From an uncultured Actinomycetes bacterium (lineage in GTDB: Bacteria > Actinomycetota > Actinomycetes > Nanopelagicales > Nanopelagicaceae): 46,527 bases of DNA. The stretch covers positions 1 to 46,527 of the forward strand of contig CAITAV010000071.1 of NCBI GenBank assembly GCA_903890345.1. Direction: 5' to 3'. How positions within the stretch are numbered: position 1 is the stretch's first letter; the number at the start of each line of letters is the position of its first letter. This document shows, in pieces, positions 7,271-16,025 of the stretch. The notes below the pieces were generated by a model. It made no database searches. It was not told where the DNA came from and worked only from the letters and a program-made list of their open reading frames with translations. Position numbers and translations under genes: made by a program.

Positions 7271-7697
7271 TAAGGCTAATTCTTTTTTCGATAGCGATTG
7301 CTTGTTCTAAAATCGCTACTGCTGCGGCTTGATCAATTGCAGATTTACTATCGCGAGAACTCATTCCTGAATCTTTGAGTTGTTTTGCCGCGCTTACAGT
7401 TGAGAGTCTCTCATCAATCATTGAGCAAACGACATTAGTTCGGGCGGCGATTTCTTCTTTGAATTCTTCGGCTTTCTGCATTGACGTGCTGGATTCACCA
7501 GAAAGATGTCGTGGGGATCCAACGTAAATATGTATTGGTTCATACTCAGCAACAAGTGCCATTATCTGTTCCCAGAGATCAATATCTTTACTCTTCAAAG
7601 TTGTTACTGGAGTTGCAAGAATCGCATCTGGATCGCACACTGCTACGCCGATACGTACGTCTCCATAATCAAAGGCCATTCGTCGCCCTCGAAGCAT
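7257..7697 (-). CDS. ruvX: RuvX/YqgF family RNase H-fold protein
   Basis: The start is set at the ATG at 7697 (MLRGRRMAFDYGDVRIG), as in other RuvX proteins, one base after the alaS stop; the frame stays open back to 7805 inside alaS but that part has no family likeness. The 146-residue product has the RNase H-like first strand with D in AFDYGDVRIGVAV, VGSPRHLSGESS, DERLSTVSA and a C-terminal SAIDQAAAVAILEQ. Family members act in pre-16S rRNA 5' end processing or as Holliday-junction resolvase-like nucleases. Confidence 0.94.
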   Translation of the reverse strand: MLRGRRMAFDYGDVRIGVAVCDPDAILATPVTTLKSKDIDLWEQIMALVAEYEPIHIYVGSPRHLSGESSTSMQKAEEFKEEIAARTNVVCSMIDERLSTVSAAKQLKDSGMSSRDSKSAIDQAAAVAILEQAIAIEKRISLNEKE

Positions 7698-7698
7698 C

Positions 7699-10374
7699 TT
7701 ATTTTCCAGAAATAGCGTGTTCGATAGTTGAAAGTGCTTCATTAATTTTTGAAACATCAACGCCGCCGCCTTGCGCAAAATCATCTTTTCCACCGCCGCC
7801 GCCACCTAACACGGCTGAACCTATCTTCACCAGAGCACCCGCCTTTATGCCTGCTGCGCGCGCTTCATCGCTGGTAGCAACAACTAAAATAGGTTTTGAA
7901 TCGGTAACGCTGATGAGGACAACAACGCTCTTAGGTGTTTTGCTCCGTAAATCCAAAGCGATAGTTCGTAAATTCTCACTATTTATTCCATCGGAAATTT
8001 GGGCCGAAATCAAAGCTATCGAACCAATATCCTTTTTGGTTTTCAATAACTCAGAACTCTTGGCCAAGGCAGCATCTGTTCGTAATGTGGCTAATTCTTT
8101 CTCAATATCTTTCATCTTGGTGATCAAATCAGATACGCGTTCTGGCAACTCTTCAGTTCGAGCACCTTTGATAATTTCAGTAAGAGAGCTAAGCAACACA
8201 TGTTCACGCGCTAAGAATTTATACGCATCTACACCAACTAGGGCTTCGACTCTTCGCACACCTGCGCCAATGGAAGATTCGCTCAATAACTTAACTAACC
8301 CGAGTTGGCCAGAACGAGCAACGTGGGTGCCACCACATAATTCTCTAGCCCAATCTCCTACGCTCACAACGCGCACTTGATCGCCATATTTTTCGCCAAA
8401 GAGAGCCATCGCTCCTAGTTTTTTCGCGTCCGCTTGGCTCATTACTTCGGCACTCACTTCAAGATTATCTAGGAGCAGAGTATTTACACGTGACTCAACA
8501 TCATTTAACACTGAATCAGGAACCGCTCCTGTTGCTGGAAAATCAAATCGAAAACGTCCAGGTGAGTTTTCAGAACCTGCTTGTGTAGCAGTCTCTCCAA
8601 GAATTTCTCTAAATGCTTTATGAACCATATGCGTTGCTGTATGAGCACGTGAAATTGCACTGCGTCGCTCAATATCAATCTGCGCTAATGCTTGTGCTCC
8701 ACTTTCGATGGAACCGCTTCGAACTCGTCCACGGTGCACACTGATTCCAGGAACAGGAGTCTGTACATCATCGATTTCAATGACCGCCCCATTTGCCAGA
8801 GTGATTAATCCACCATCAGCTAACTGGCCACCACCTTCTGCGTAAAAAGGTGTTCGATCCAAAATTACTTCTATTTCATCGCCAGATTTAGCAGACTGGA
8901 CCGCAACACCGTCATTAACTAACGCTTTAATTACTGATTCACTCTCAAGATGTGTGTACCCAACGAAGGAAGTTAGACCATGAGAATCCGCGATTGAGCG
9001 ATAGACGCTGACATCTGTGTGACCACTCTTCTTAGCTTTAGAGTCCGCCTTTGCGCGATCTCGTTGCTCTTTCATTAAGCGGCGAAAACCATCTTCGTCA
9101 ACCTCAAGTCCTTCTTCGCGAGCCATTTCAAGTGTGAGATCAAATGGGAAACCATAAGTGTCATGCAACTTAAATGCAGCATCGCCAGATAACTTGCTGC
9201 CTTTGCCCTTCTTTATTGATGCGCTTTCGACTTCAAAAATAGTTGTACCGCTCTTTAAAGTTTGCAAGAAAGTATCTTCTTCAGCCTGCGTTACAGCCAA
9301 AATTCGTTCACTCTCTGTCTTAAGTTCTGGATACTGTGGAGACATAGCTCCTATTGCAGCTTTTGTTAATTCGTTCATGATCAAATCATCTGAGCCCAGC
9401 AAGCGCATGTTACGAATTGTGCGACGCATCATTCGGCGCAATACATAGCCTCGGCCCTCATTGCCAGGAGTAACACCATCGCCAATGAGCATCGCCGAGG
9501 TACGTGCGTGGTCGGCAACTACGCGTAATGCGACATCTGATTTTTCATTCTTTCCATATTTAACACCAGTAAGTTCGGAAGCGCGATTGAGAATCTGTGC
9601 GGTTGTATCGATTTCATAAATATTTTCAACGCCTTGCAAGAGCGCAGCCATTCTCTCTAGACCAAGACCTGTATCAATACTCTTTGCAGGTAACTCGCCA
9701 AGAATTGGAAAATCATCTTTACCCGAACCAGCACCGCGTTCATTTTGCATGAAAACTAAATTCCATACTTCCATATACCGATTTTCATCAGCAATCGGTC
9801 CACCTTCACTGCCGTAATCGGGACCACGGTCATAATAGATTTCAGAACATGGACCACATGGTCCGGGAACACCCATTGACCAGAAATTATCTTCCATGCC
9901 TCTGCGCTGAATTCGATCTAACGGCAAACCAATTTTCTTATTCCAAATTTGTACTGCTTCGTCATCATTGTGAAAGACGGTTACCCATAATTTAGATTCG
10001 GCAAAACCATAGCCACCTTCAGAAATTGGACGGGTGAGCAAATCCCATGCCAATGCAATTGCGCCCTCTTTGAAATAATCACCAAAAGAAAAATTGCCAC
10101 ACATTTGGAAAAATGATGCATGGCGAGTTGTTTTGCCCACTTCGTCTATATCAAGGGTTCGAACACATTTTTGTACCGATGTTGCTCTTTTATAGGGTGG
10201 AGTTACTTCCCCGAGAAAAAAAGGCTTGAAAGGAACCATTCCTGCATTTACTAATAATAAGTTTGGATCATCAGCAATCAGTGAAGCCGAAGGGACAACC
10301 GTGTGAAGTAAACCTTCGCGGTTATCTGATTCGAAGAAGCGCAGCCAGCGCGAACGGATTTCGGCGGATTCCAC
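7699..10374 (-). CDS. alaS: Alanyl-tRNA synthetase
   Basis: AlaRS charges tRNA-Ala and edits mischarged Ser/Gly. The 891-residue protein has the full architecture: class II core with KTTRHASFFQMCGNFSFGDYF split across the first 150 residues, GLGLERMAALLQG, the editing domain with HTATHMVHKAF and CGGTHVARSGQLG zinc ligands, and the C-terminal DHHA1 domain ending in GGGGGGKDDFAQGGG. The start is GTG at 10374 with the usual MESAEIRSRWLRFF opening; it lies nine bases after the DUF948 gene. Length is normal. Confidence 0.98.
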   Translation of the reverse strand: MESAEIRSRWLRFFESDNREGLLHTVVPSASLIADDPNLLLVNAGMVPFKPFFLGEVTPPYKRATSVQKCVRTLDIDEVGKTTRHASFFQMCGNFSFGDYFKEGAIALAWDLLTRPISEGGYGFAESKLWVTVFHNDDEAVQIWNKKIGLPLDRIQRRGMEDNFWSMGVPGPCGPCSEIYYDRGPDYGSEGGPIADENRYMEVWNLVFMQNERGAGSGKDDFPILGELPAKSIDTGLGLERMAALLQGVENIYEIDTTAQILNRASELTGVKYGKNEKSDVALRVVADHARTSAMLIGDGVTPGNEGRGYVLRRMMRRTIRNMRLLGSDDLIMNELTKAAIGAMSPQYPELKTESERILAVTQAEEDTFLQTLKSGTTIFEVESASIKKGKGSKLSGDAAFKLHDTYGFPFDLTLEMAREEGLEVDEDGFRRLMKEQRDRAKADSKAKKSGHTDVSVYRSIADSHGLTSFVGYTHLESESVIKALVNDGVAVQSAKSGDEIEVILDRTPFYAEGGGQLADGGLITLANGAVIEIDDVQTPVPGISVHRGRVRSGSIESGAQALAQIDIERRSAISRAHTATHMVHKAFREILGETATQAGSENSPGRFRFDFPATGAVPDSVLNDVESRVNTLLLDNLEVSAEVMSQADAKKLGAMALFGEKYGDQVRVVSVGDWARELCGGTHVARSGQLGLVKLLSESSIGAGVRRVEALVGVDAYKFLAREHVLLSSLTEIIKGARTEELPERVSDLITKMKDIEKELATLRTDAALAKSSELLKTKKDIGSIALISAQISDGINSENLRTIALDLRSKTPKSVVVLISVTDSKPILVVATSDEARAAGIKAGALVKIGSAVLGGGGGGKDDFAQGGGVDVSKINEALSTIEHAISGK

Positions 10375-10383
10375 GTGGGCAGA

Positions 10384-10752
10384 TCACTCAGCCTTCTTCT
10401 TCTTCTTTTTAACACGGACTTTACCCATTTGCGCAGCCGATACGAGCGCTCCAGCAACTTTCAACGCTGGACCACTCTTATCTAGAAAGCCAGATGTTGC
10501 GCTCGTAACTTTTTCTGAAATATCTTCCACATTTTTAGTAATGCGATTAAAACTTTGAAGTGGCCCATTTACCAAGGTAACAGTTGTGTGAACTTCTTCA
10601 ATAAGCGGAGTTGCTTCATCCGTAACAGCCTTGAGTGAAATTTTGGCTTCATCAATAAAACGACCCACGCGGATAACCGCGTAGCTAACTGCAATTGCTA
10701 TAACAAGGAGAGATGACGCCGCAATGATTGTTGCAATTCCACCTGGGCCCAT
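10384..10752 (-). CDS. DUF948 family membrane protein
   Basis: This 122-residue protein has one N-terminal transmembrane segment (about 5-27), then an amphipathic helical region (about 30-95) rich in Thr/Val/Glu, and ends in a lysine-rich tail (VRVKKKKKKAE). This fits the DUF948 family often found immediately before alaS in Actinobacteria; its function is unknown. A near-perfect Shine-Dalgarno (AAGGAGG) precedes the ATG, in contrast to many genes in the window. Probably co-transcribed with alaS. Confidence 0.8.
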   Translation of the reverse strand: MGPGGIATIIAASSLLVIAIAVSYAVIRVGRFIDEAKISLKAVTDEATPLIEEVHTTVTLVNGPLQSFNRITKNVEDISEKVTSATSGFLDKSGPALKVAGALVSAAQMGKVRVKKKKKKAE

Positions 10753-10809
10753 GACTTCCTCCTTGACTTACGAATCGATTAACTAATAAGCCCAGCCTAC
10801 CCGATTGCC

Positions 10810-12555
10810 TTACTTGGCTCCCTCTTTTGGCGCCCCATCAATTCCGCTCTCTTTACGTTGCGCGGGAGTAATCGGAGTTGGTGCGCCAGTAAGTGGATCT
10901 GCGCCACTGGCGGTTTTAGGAAAAGCGATTACTTCACGAATCGAATCTGAATGAGAAAGTAGAGCGCACAATCTATCTAACCCCAGAGCAATTCCGCCGT
11001 GTGGAGGTGGACCATAATTAAATGCTTCGAGTAAAAATCCAAATTTACTTGCAGCTTCTTCATCACTTAAGCCAATAACCGTAAACACATCTTTTTGCAT
11101 TTCACGATCATGAATACGAATGGATCCGCCACCTAATTCAGTGCCGTTAAGAACGATGTCATAGGCATACGCCAATGCACTTGCTGGGTCTTTTGCAAAA
11201 GTTTTAGCGAACTCTGGCTTTGGACCCGTAAATGGATGGTGCACTGCAGTCCAGCCACCACCATCGGTAGGTTCAAACATTGGTGCATCTACAATCCAAA
11301 CGAATTCCCATCGATTTGCGTCAATAAGATTGCAACGCTTTCCAACTTCCAGACGCACTGCTCCAAGTAAATTCAGTGATGCAATGCGCTCTCCTGCCGC
11401 AAAGAAAATTGCATCTCCCGGTTTAGCACCAACATGTGCCGCAATACCGGCTTGTTCAGATTCTGTTAAATTCTTAGCAACTGGTCCCCCAAGAGTTCCA
11501 TCTGCTGCTACCAAAATATATGCAAGACCTTTAGCGCCACGAGCTTTGGCCCAGTCTTGCCATGCATCTAATTCGCGACGAGGAGAATCAGCGCCACCGG
11601 GCATTAATGCTGCGCCAACATATGGAGCTTGGAAAACTCTGAATGTAGTGTCAGCAAAATAAGAAGTGCAATCAACGAGTTCGAGGTCAAAGCGCAAATC
11701 TGGTTTGTCTGATCCATATCGCGCCATCGCATCTAGATATGTCATGCGAGGAATCGGCAATGAGATTTTATAGTCAAGCACTTCTTGCCAGACCTTAACT
11801 AATATCTTTTCGGCTACTGCCAAAATATCTTCTTGATCAATGAAAGACATTTCTATATCTAACTGGGTAAATTCTGGTTGGCGGTCTGCTCTGAAATCCT
11901 CATCGCGGAAACAACGCGCTATTTGGTAATACTTTTCCATTCCAGCGACCATTAATAATTGCTTAAAGAGCTGTGGAGATTGAGGCAAGGCATACCAACT
12001 ACCTGGTTGCAGGCGAACAGGAACTAAGAAATCTCGTGCGCCTTCAGGTGTTGAACGTGTGAGATAGGGCGTTTCGATTTCAAGAAAAGATTCATCTTCC
12101 ATAACTCTGCGAATAGTCGAGGTGACCTTTGAACGCAAGCGCAGATTTGCTGCAGGTCCTTCGCGTCTTAAATCTAAGTATCGATACTTCAAGCGAACTT
12201 CTTCTGAAATTTCTACGTCATCGCCGCTATCAACAGGAAATGGCAAAGCGGATGCTTCACTCAAAATCGTTACATCATCACCCATCACTTCGATGGCACC
12301 TGTTGGAACAGCTGAATTTTCATTTCCTGAAGGTCTCGCAACAACTTCACCAGTTATTTTTAAACACCATTCAGCGCGCAATGCACCTGCAATTTTTTCA
12401 TCGCGGATAACAACTTGTACCCATCCAGTTGCATCGCGAAAATCGATAAATGCCACACCGCCATGATCGCGACGTCGGGCTACCCATCCGGCAAGAGTCA
12501 CACTCTGACCAACATGAGATGCTCGAAGCGTTCCAGCTCCGTGTGTGCGCAACAT
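10810..12555 (-). CDS. aspS: Aspartyl-tRNA synthetase, bacterial type
   Basis: AspRS charges tRNA-Asp. The 581-residue class IIb enzyme has an N-terminal OB-fold anticodon domain (about 1-105), the flipping-loop and motif 2 region with SPQLFKQLLMVAGM and FRDEDFRADRQPEFTQLD, the bacterial GAD insertion (about 290-410), and motif 3 GIALGLDRLCALL. Length is typical. AGAGG lies ten bases before the ATG. Whether it is discriminating or also charges tRNA-Asn cannot be told from the sequence. It is 26 bases after hisS. Confidence 0.97.
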   Translation of the reverse strand: MLRTHGAGTLRASHVGQSVTLAGWVARRRDHGGVAFIDFRDATGWVQVVIRDEKIAGALRAEWCLKITGEVVARPSGNENSAVPTGAIEVMGDDVTILSEASALPFPVDSGDDVEISEEVRLKYRYLDLRREGPAANLRLRSKVTSTIRRVMEDESFLEIETPYLTRSTPEGARDFLVPVRLQPGSWYALPQSPQLFKQLLMVAGMEKYYQIARCFRDEDFRADRQPEFTQLDIEMSFIDQEDILAVAEKILVKVWQEVLDYKISLPIPRMTYLDAMARYGSDKPDLRFDLELVDCTSYFADTTFRVFQAPYVGAALMPGGADSPRRELDAWQDWAKARGAKGLAYILVAADGTLGGPVAKNLTESEQAGIAAHVGAKPGDAIFFAAGERIASLNLLGAVRLEVGKRCNLIDANRWEFVWIVDAPMFEPTDGGGWTAVHHPFTGPKPEFAKTFAKDPASALAYAYDIVLNGTELGGGSIRIHDREMQKDVFTVIGLSDEEAASKFGFLLEAFNYGPPPHGGIALGLDRLCALLSHSDSIREVIAFPKTASGADPLTGAPTPITPAQRKESGIDGAPKEGAK

Positions 12556-12581
12556 TTAACAGCCTCTTTTTCTAAAGTTGA

Positions 12582-13853
12582 TTATTTCCCAGAAACACTT
12601 CGAAGATAATCTTTTAAGGAGGTAAGAGTAACCGATGAAGTCTTGCCCGTGCTCATCTGCTTAAGCTCCACAGTCCCACTTGAAATTTCGCTATCACCTA
12701 GGACAAGTACGTACTCGGCATTACTTTTGTCAGCCGCTTTCATAGATCCTTTCAAGGCGCGATCACCGAAAGAAATTTCAACTCTAAATCCTGCATTTTG
12801 TAATTCTTGGGCAACCGTTAAGGCTCTGGACTTACTCTCATCCCCCAGAGGAATAATGAAAAGATCTGAAGTGAATTCTTGATCAAATGAAATTCCTTCA
12901 GCATCTGCGGCCAATACGCAACGATCGATACCTAAGCCAAACCCAATACCGGAGAGTTCTTGTCCACCCAATTGCGCCATAAGCCCGTCATAGCGACCAC
13001 CTCCACCGATGCCAGATTGAGCACCGAGTAGTTCGTGTACGAATTCAAAAGTTGTTCCGGTGTAGTAATCCAAACCGCGAACCATGCGTGGATTAATAAT
13101 GTAATCAATCTTGAGGGCTTTTAGATGCTTCTGTACGTCCTCAAAATCCTTCAAAGATTCTGCCGATAAGAAATCGAGCAGCAAAGGAGCAGATGCCATC
13201 TGATCCTTTATCTCATCGCGTTTATCATCAAATAAGCGCAGTGGGTTAATGCTTGCTCGCGTCCGTGTGGCTTCATCTAAATTCAATTTTTCAATGAATT
13301 TTACTAATTCAACTCTATGTTTTGCACGTGATGCAGAATCCCCTAAAGATGTAATTTCTAAGCGATACTTTTTTAATCCGATTGATTTAAAGCCTGCATC
13401 TGCAATAGCAATAACTTCAGCATCTAATGCTGCATCTTGGATACCAATGGCTTCAATGCCCACTTGATAAAATTGACGATATCTTCCGGCTTGTGGACGC
13501 TCCGCGCGAAAAAATGGACCGCTGTAATAAAGCTTGACTGGAAGTTGGCCTCTGTCTAAACCATGTTCGATGACAGCGCGCATTACACCGGCTGTACCTT
13601 CTGGACGTAAGGTGATCGAACGTCCGCCACGATCTTCAAATGTATACATTTCTTTTGAGACAACATCTGTTGATTCACCGACACCGCGAGTAAATAACTC
13701 CGTATCTTCAAAAACTGGTAACTCAATTAATTCATACCCAGCGCTTTTTGCAGGTTCAAGTAAAGCGTGGCGAACTGATTCAAATTTTCTAGATTGTGGC
13801 GGTAGGTACTCGCTGACACCTTTAGGTGCTTGAATTTGATTTGCTTTACTCAT
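12582..13853 (-). CDS. hisS: Histidyl-tRNA synthetase
   Basis: HisRS charges tRNA-His. The 423-residue protein has motif 1 near the N-terminus, motif 2 SGPFFRAERPQAGRYRQFYQVG, the histidine A motif GLDYYTGTTFEF, motif 3 GIGFGLGIDRCVLA, RPEGTAGVMRAV, and a C-terminal anticodon-binding domain (about 330-420). The start overlaps the stop of the upstream hydrolase by four bases, so the two are coupled. Confidence 0.97.
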   Translation of the reverse strand: MSKANQIQAPKGVSEYLPPQSRKFESVRHALLEPAKSAGYELIELPVFEDTELFTRGVGESTDVVSKEMYTFEDRGGRSITLRPEGTAGVMRAVIEHGLDRGQLPVKLYYSGPFFRAERPQAGRYRQFYQVGIEAIGIQDAALDAEVIAIADAGFKSIGLKKYRLEITSLGDSASRAKHRVELVKFIEKLNLDEATRTRASINPLRLFDDKRDEIKDQMASAPLLLDFLSAESLKDFEDVQKHLKALKIDYIINPRMVRGLDYYTGTTFEFVHELLGAQSGIGGGGRYDGLMAQLGGQELSGIGFGLGIDRCVLAADAEGISFDQEFTSDLFIIPLGDESKSRALTVAQELQNAGFRVEISFGDRALKGSMKAADKSNAEYVLVLGDSEISSGTVELKQMSTGKTSSVTLTSLKDYLRSVSGK

Positions 13854-14521
13854 CGCCTACCTGATTTCTTAGCAGCATCGATGAGATAAGGATTAGTTTT
13901 TCGTTCGTGAGCAATAGTTGTGTCTGGCCCGTGCCCTGGAAGAACTCGCAGGTGATCTGGAAGCGTCAATACTTTGTTAACGAGAGTTTCTTGCATGTCG
14001 CTAGCCGAACCAGAAGGTAAATCAGTACGTCCAATTGCGCCGGCAAATAAAACATCGCCACTAATGAGAACTTCATCGTCGACTGCAAACATGAGGGAGC
14101 CTCGAGTATGCCCCGGGGAATGAATTGCTCGGAACTTCATCCCTAACATTTCGAGTTCTGCTCCATGTCGTAATTCTCTTACATCACTAGGTTCAACAAA
14201 GTTCATTGCGCTTAATGTCGCTAGAAATTCAGCCCCATGAGCGCGTTCTGGATGTAAAAGCAATGCTCGATCTTCACTGTGGATGTAGGTCGGAATGCCA
14301 TAACCATCTGCAATGGGAACTATTGAAAATGTGTGATCTAGGTGTCCGTGAGTGATGATTGTGGCAACAGCTTTTAATTTGTGTTCATCTAAAACCATGG
14401 CGACTGTGTCGGAAACATCAGGCATTCCTGGATCTACGATGATGCATTCTCCGCCAGGGGCATCGGCGATGATCCAACAATTTGTGGCAAACATTGGAGC
14501 CGCAAAGGAGGTAACGAACAC
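13850..14521 (-). CDS. Metallo-beta-lactamase-fold hydrolase, glyoxalase II-like
   Basis: The 223-residue protein has the binuclear metal motif THGHLDH, a later HSPGHTRGS histidine, SGDVLFAGAIGRTD with the bridging Asp, and LPGHGPDTTI near the C-terminus. This matches the YcbL/GloB-like group that hydrolyses thioesters such as S-lactoyl-thiol conjugates; the true substrate is unknown. The gene precedes hisS in many Actinobacteria. The start is GTG at 14521 with AAGGGA seven bases upstream. Confidence 0.88.
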   Translation of the reverse strand: MFVTSFAAPMFATNCWIIADAPGGECIIVDPGMPDVSDTVAMVLDEHKLKAVATIITHGHLDHTFSIVPIADGYGIPTYIHSEDRALLLHPERAHGAEFLATLSAMNFVEPSDVRELRHGAELEMLGMKFRAIHSPGHTRGSLMFAVDDEVLISGDVLFAGAIGRTDLPSGSASDMQETLVNKVLTLPDHLRVLPGHGPDTTIAHERKTNPYLIDAAKKSGRR

Positions 14522-14586
14522 GGTGATTTCCCTTCGCCTACGCCTATTTATAGAGCGAGTTACGCGGGAAATTTCGCCGCGCTCAT

Positions 14587-14656
14587 AGGTACAGGGTACC
14601 TTTTACCTTCACTAAGCCGCCTGACCAACTCGACACAAAGATCTGAGACATCAGAT
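14587..14656. repeat. Two short inverted repeats in the hydrolase/DUF349 divergent gap
   Basis: AGGTAC-AGG-GTACCT lies at 14587-14601 and ATCTGA-GACA-TCAGAT at 14641-14656. The 196-base gap separates divergent start codons at 14521 and 14718. Either repeat could be a binding site for a dimeric regulator; neither is followed by a clean terminator tail. A TATAAAT sequence at 14552-14546 on the minus strand may be the -10 of the hydrolase-hisS-aspS unit. Confidence 0.4.
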
Positions 14657-14717
14657 TCAAAGTTAATGAGGTCCAATAGCGAAGATCGAAATCGATTAAC
14701 GCGCTGAAGGGAAGACC

Positions 14718-16025
14718 ATGTCCGACGTAACTCCAACTCCTCTTTCAATTCCATCATCTGCAGCATCAGCACTGATTGGTGATCCTGCAAAATTTGGTTA
14801 TGTAGCACCAGATGGAACGGTCTTCGTTAAAACTTCAGCAGGCGATAAAGCTGTTGGTTCATATCCCGGAAAAAGCGCCGAAGAAGCACTCGCTTACTTT
14901 GTTAGAAAATTTGAAGCAATCGCATCAGAAATCGCACTTCTTGCAGCCCGTATTACAAGTGGTGCAATGGTGCCTTCCGATGCGATGGCCTCCGTTAAAA
15001 AATTACGTGATCAAGTAAAAGAGGTTAATGCCGTTGGCGATCTCGATGCCCTTGCCGCATCCGTTGAACAACTTGAACCACTTATTGAAGGTCACCGTGG
15101 TGCTTACGAAGCAAAGAAAGCTGCAGCTGAAGCAGAGAAAAGTGCAAAGCGTGCTCAGGTTTTGGTTGAGAAAGAAAAAATTGTCGTTGAAGCAGAATCT
15201 CTAGCCTTATCTGAGAGTTGGAAGACCACAGGAGATCGACTTAAAGAGTTGCTAACAGAGTGGAAATCAGCTCCTCGTCTAGATAAGAAAACAGATGCCG
15301 ATTTGTGGAAACGATTCTCAGCTTCTCGCAATAAATTTGATAAGCGTCGCAGAACTCACTTTGCTAACTTGGAAGCAACAACTTCTGTTGTCACCGATGC
15401 TAAGAAAAACTTAGTTACCCAGGCCGAAACATTGGCTACATCGACTGAATGGGTTCCAACAGCTAAAGCATTCAAATCTCTCATGGATCAGTGGAAAGCT
15501 GCCGGACGCGGCAAGCCATCTGATGATGCAAAGTTATGGGCTAGATTTAAGAAAGCTCAGGATCAATTCTTCCAAGCGAAAAACGCTGACTTAGAAAAGC
15601 GCGAAGTAACAATGGGCACTAACTTGGCAAAGCGTGAAGAACTTATTATTCAGATCGAAGCTTTAATCCCCTTCACTGACGTTAAAGATGCAAAGAATAA
15701 GTTTAGAGATCTCGCACGCGCGTGGGAGAAAATCGGAATGACTAATCGCGATAAGCGAGCAGCACTTGATGCCCGCGTCAGCGTCGTAGAAGAAGCGATC
15801 AAATCAGCCGAAGCTGAAATTTGGCGTAAAACCGATCCTGCTGCGAAGGCACGCGCTGCAGAAGTTGTTGCTCAACTACAAGGTGCAATCGATAATTACG
15901 AAAAAATTGCAGCCAAAGCAACAACTGCAGGTAATGCTAAAAAAGCAACTGAGGCGCTGGAATCGGCCGCTGCACGACGTATCTGGCTGGATGAAGCTCA
16001 GAAATCTCTCGCTGAATTTAGTTAA
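14718..16025 (+). CDS. DUF349 repeat coiled-coil protein
   Basis: This 435-residue protein begins with a beta-rich segment (PAKFGYVAPDGTVFVKTSAGDKAVGSYPG broken by Gly/Pro) and then is almost wholly helical, with about three DUF349 repeats marked by the recurring pattern L-x2-W-K-x-A-x-R/G followed by LW-x-R-F (about 180-400). DUF349 proteins are common next to relA and hisS in Actinobacteria and their role is not settled. AAGGGA before the ATG is a good ribosome binding site. It is convergent with relA, sharing the palindromic stop TTAA. Confidence 0.87.
   Translation: MSDVTPTPLSIPSSAASALIGDPAKFGYVAPDGTVFVKTSAGDKAVGSYPGKSAEEALAYFVRKFEAIASEIALLAARITSGAMVPSDAMASVKKLRDQVKEVNAVGDLDALAASVEQLEPLIEGHRGAYEAKKAAAEAEKSAKRAQVLVEKEKIVVEAESLALSESWKTTGDRLKELLTEWKSAPRLDKKTDADLWKRFSASRNKFDKRRRTHFANLEATTSVVTDAKKNLVTQAETLATSTEWVPTAKAFKSLMDQWKAAGRGKPSDDAKLWARFKKAQDQFFQAKNADLEKREVTMGTNLAKREELIIQIEALIPFTDVKDAKNKFRDLARAWEKIGMTNRDKRAALDARVSVVEEAIKSAEAEIWRKTDPAAKARAAEVVAQLQGAIDNYEKIAAKATTAGNAKKATEALESAAARRIWLDEAQKSLAEFS

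Noticed and set aside
7481..8380. A 299-codon open frame on the plus strand
   Set aside because: It is antisense to alaS and the end of ruvX, with no start signal and no family-like sequence; a shadow frame.
14560..14808. An 82-codon frame on the minus strand in the divergent region
   Set aside because: It overlaps the DUF349 start, has no ribosome site and no recognisable motif.
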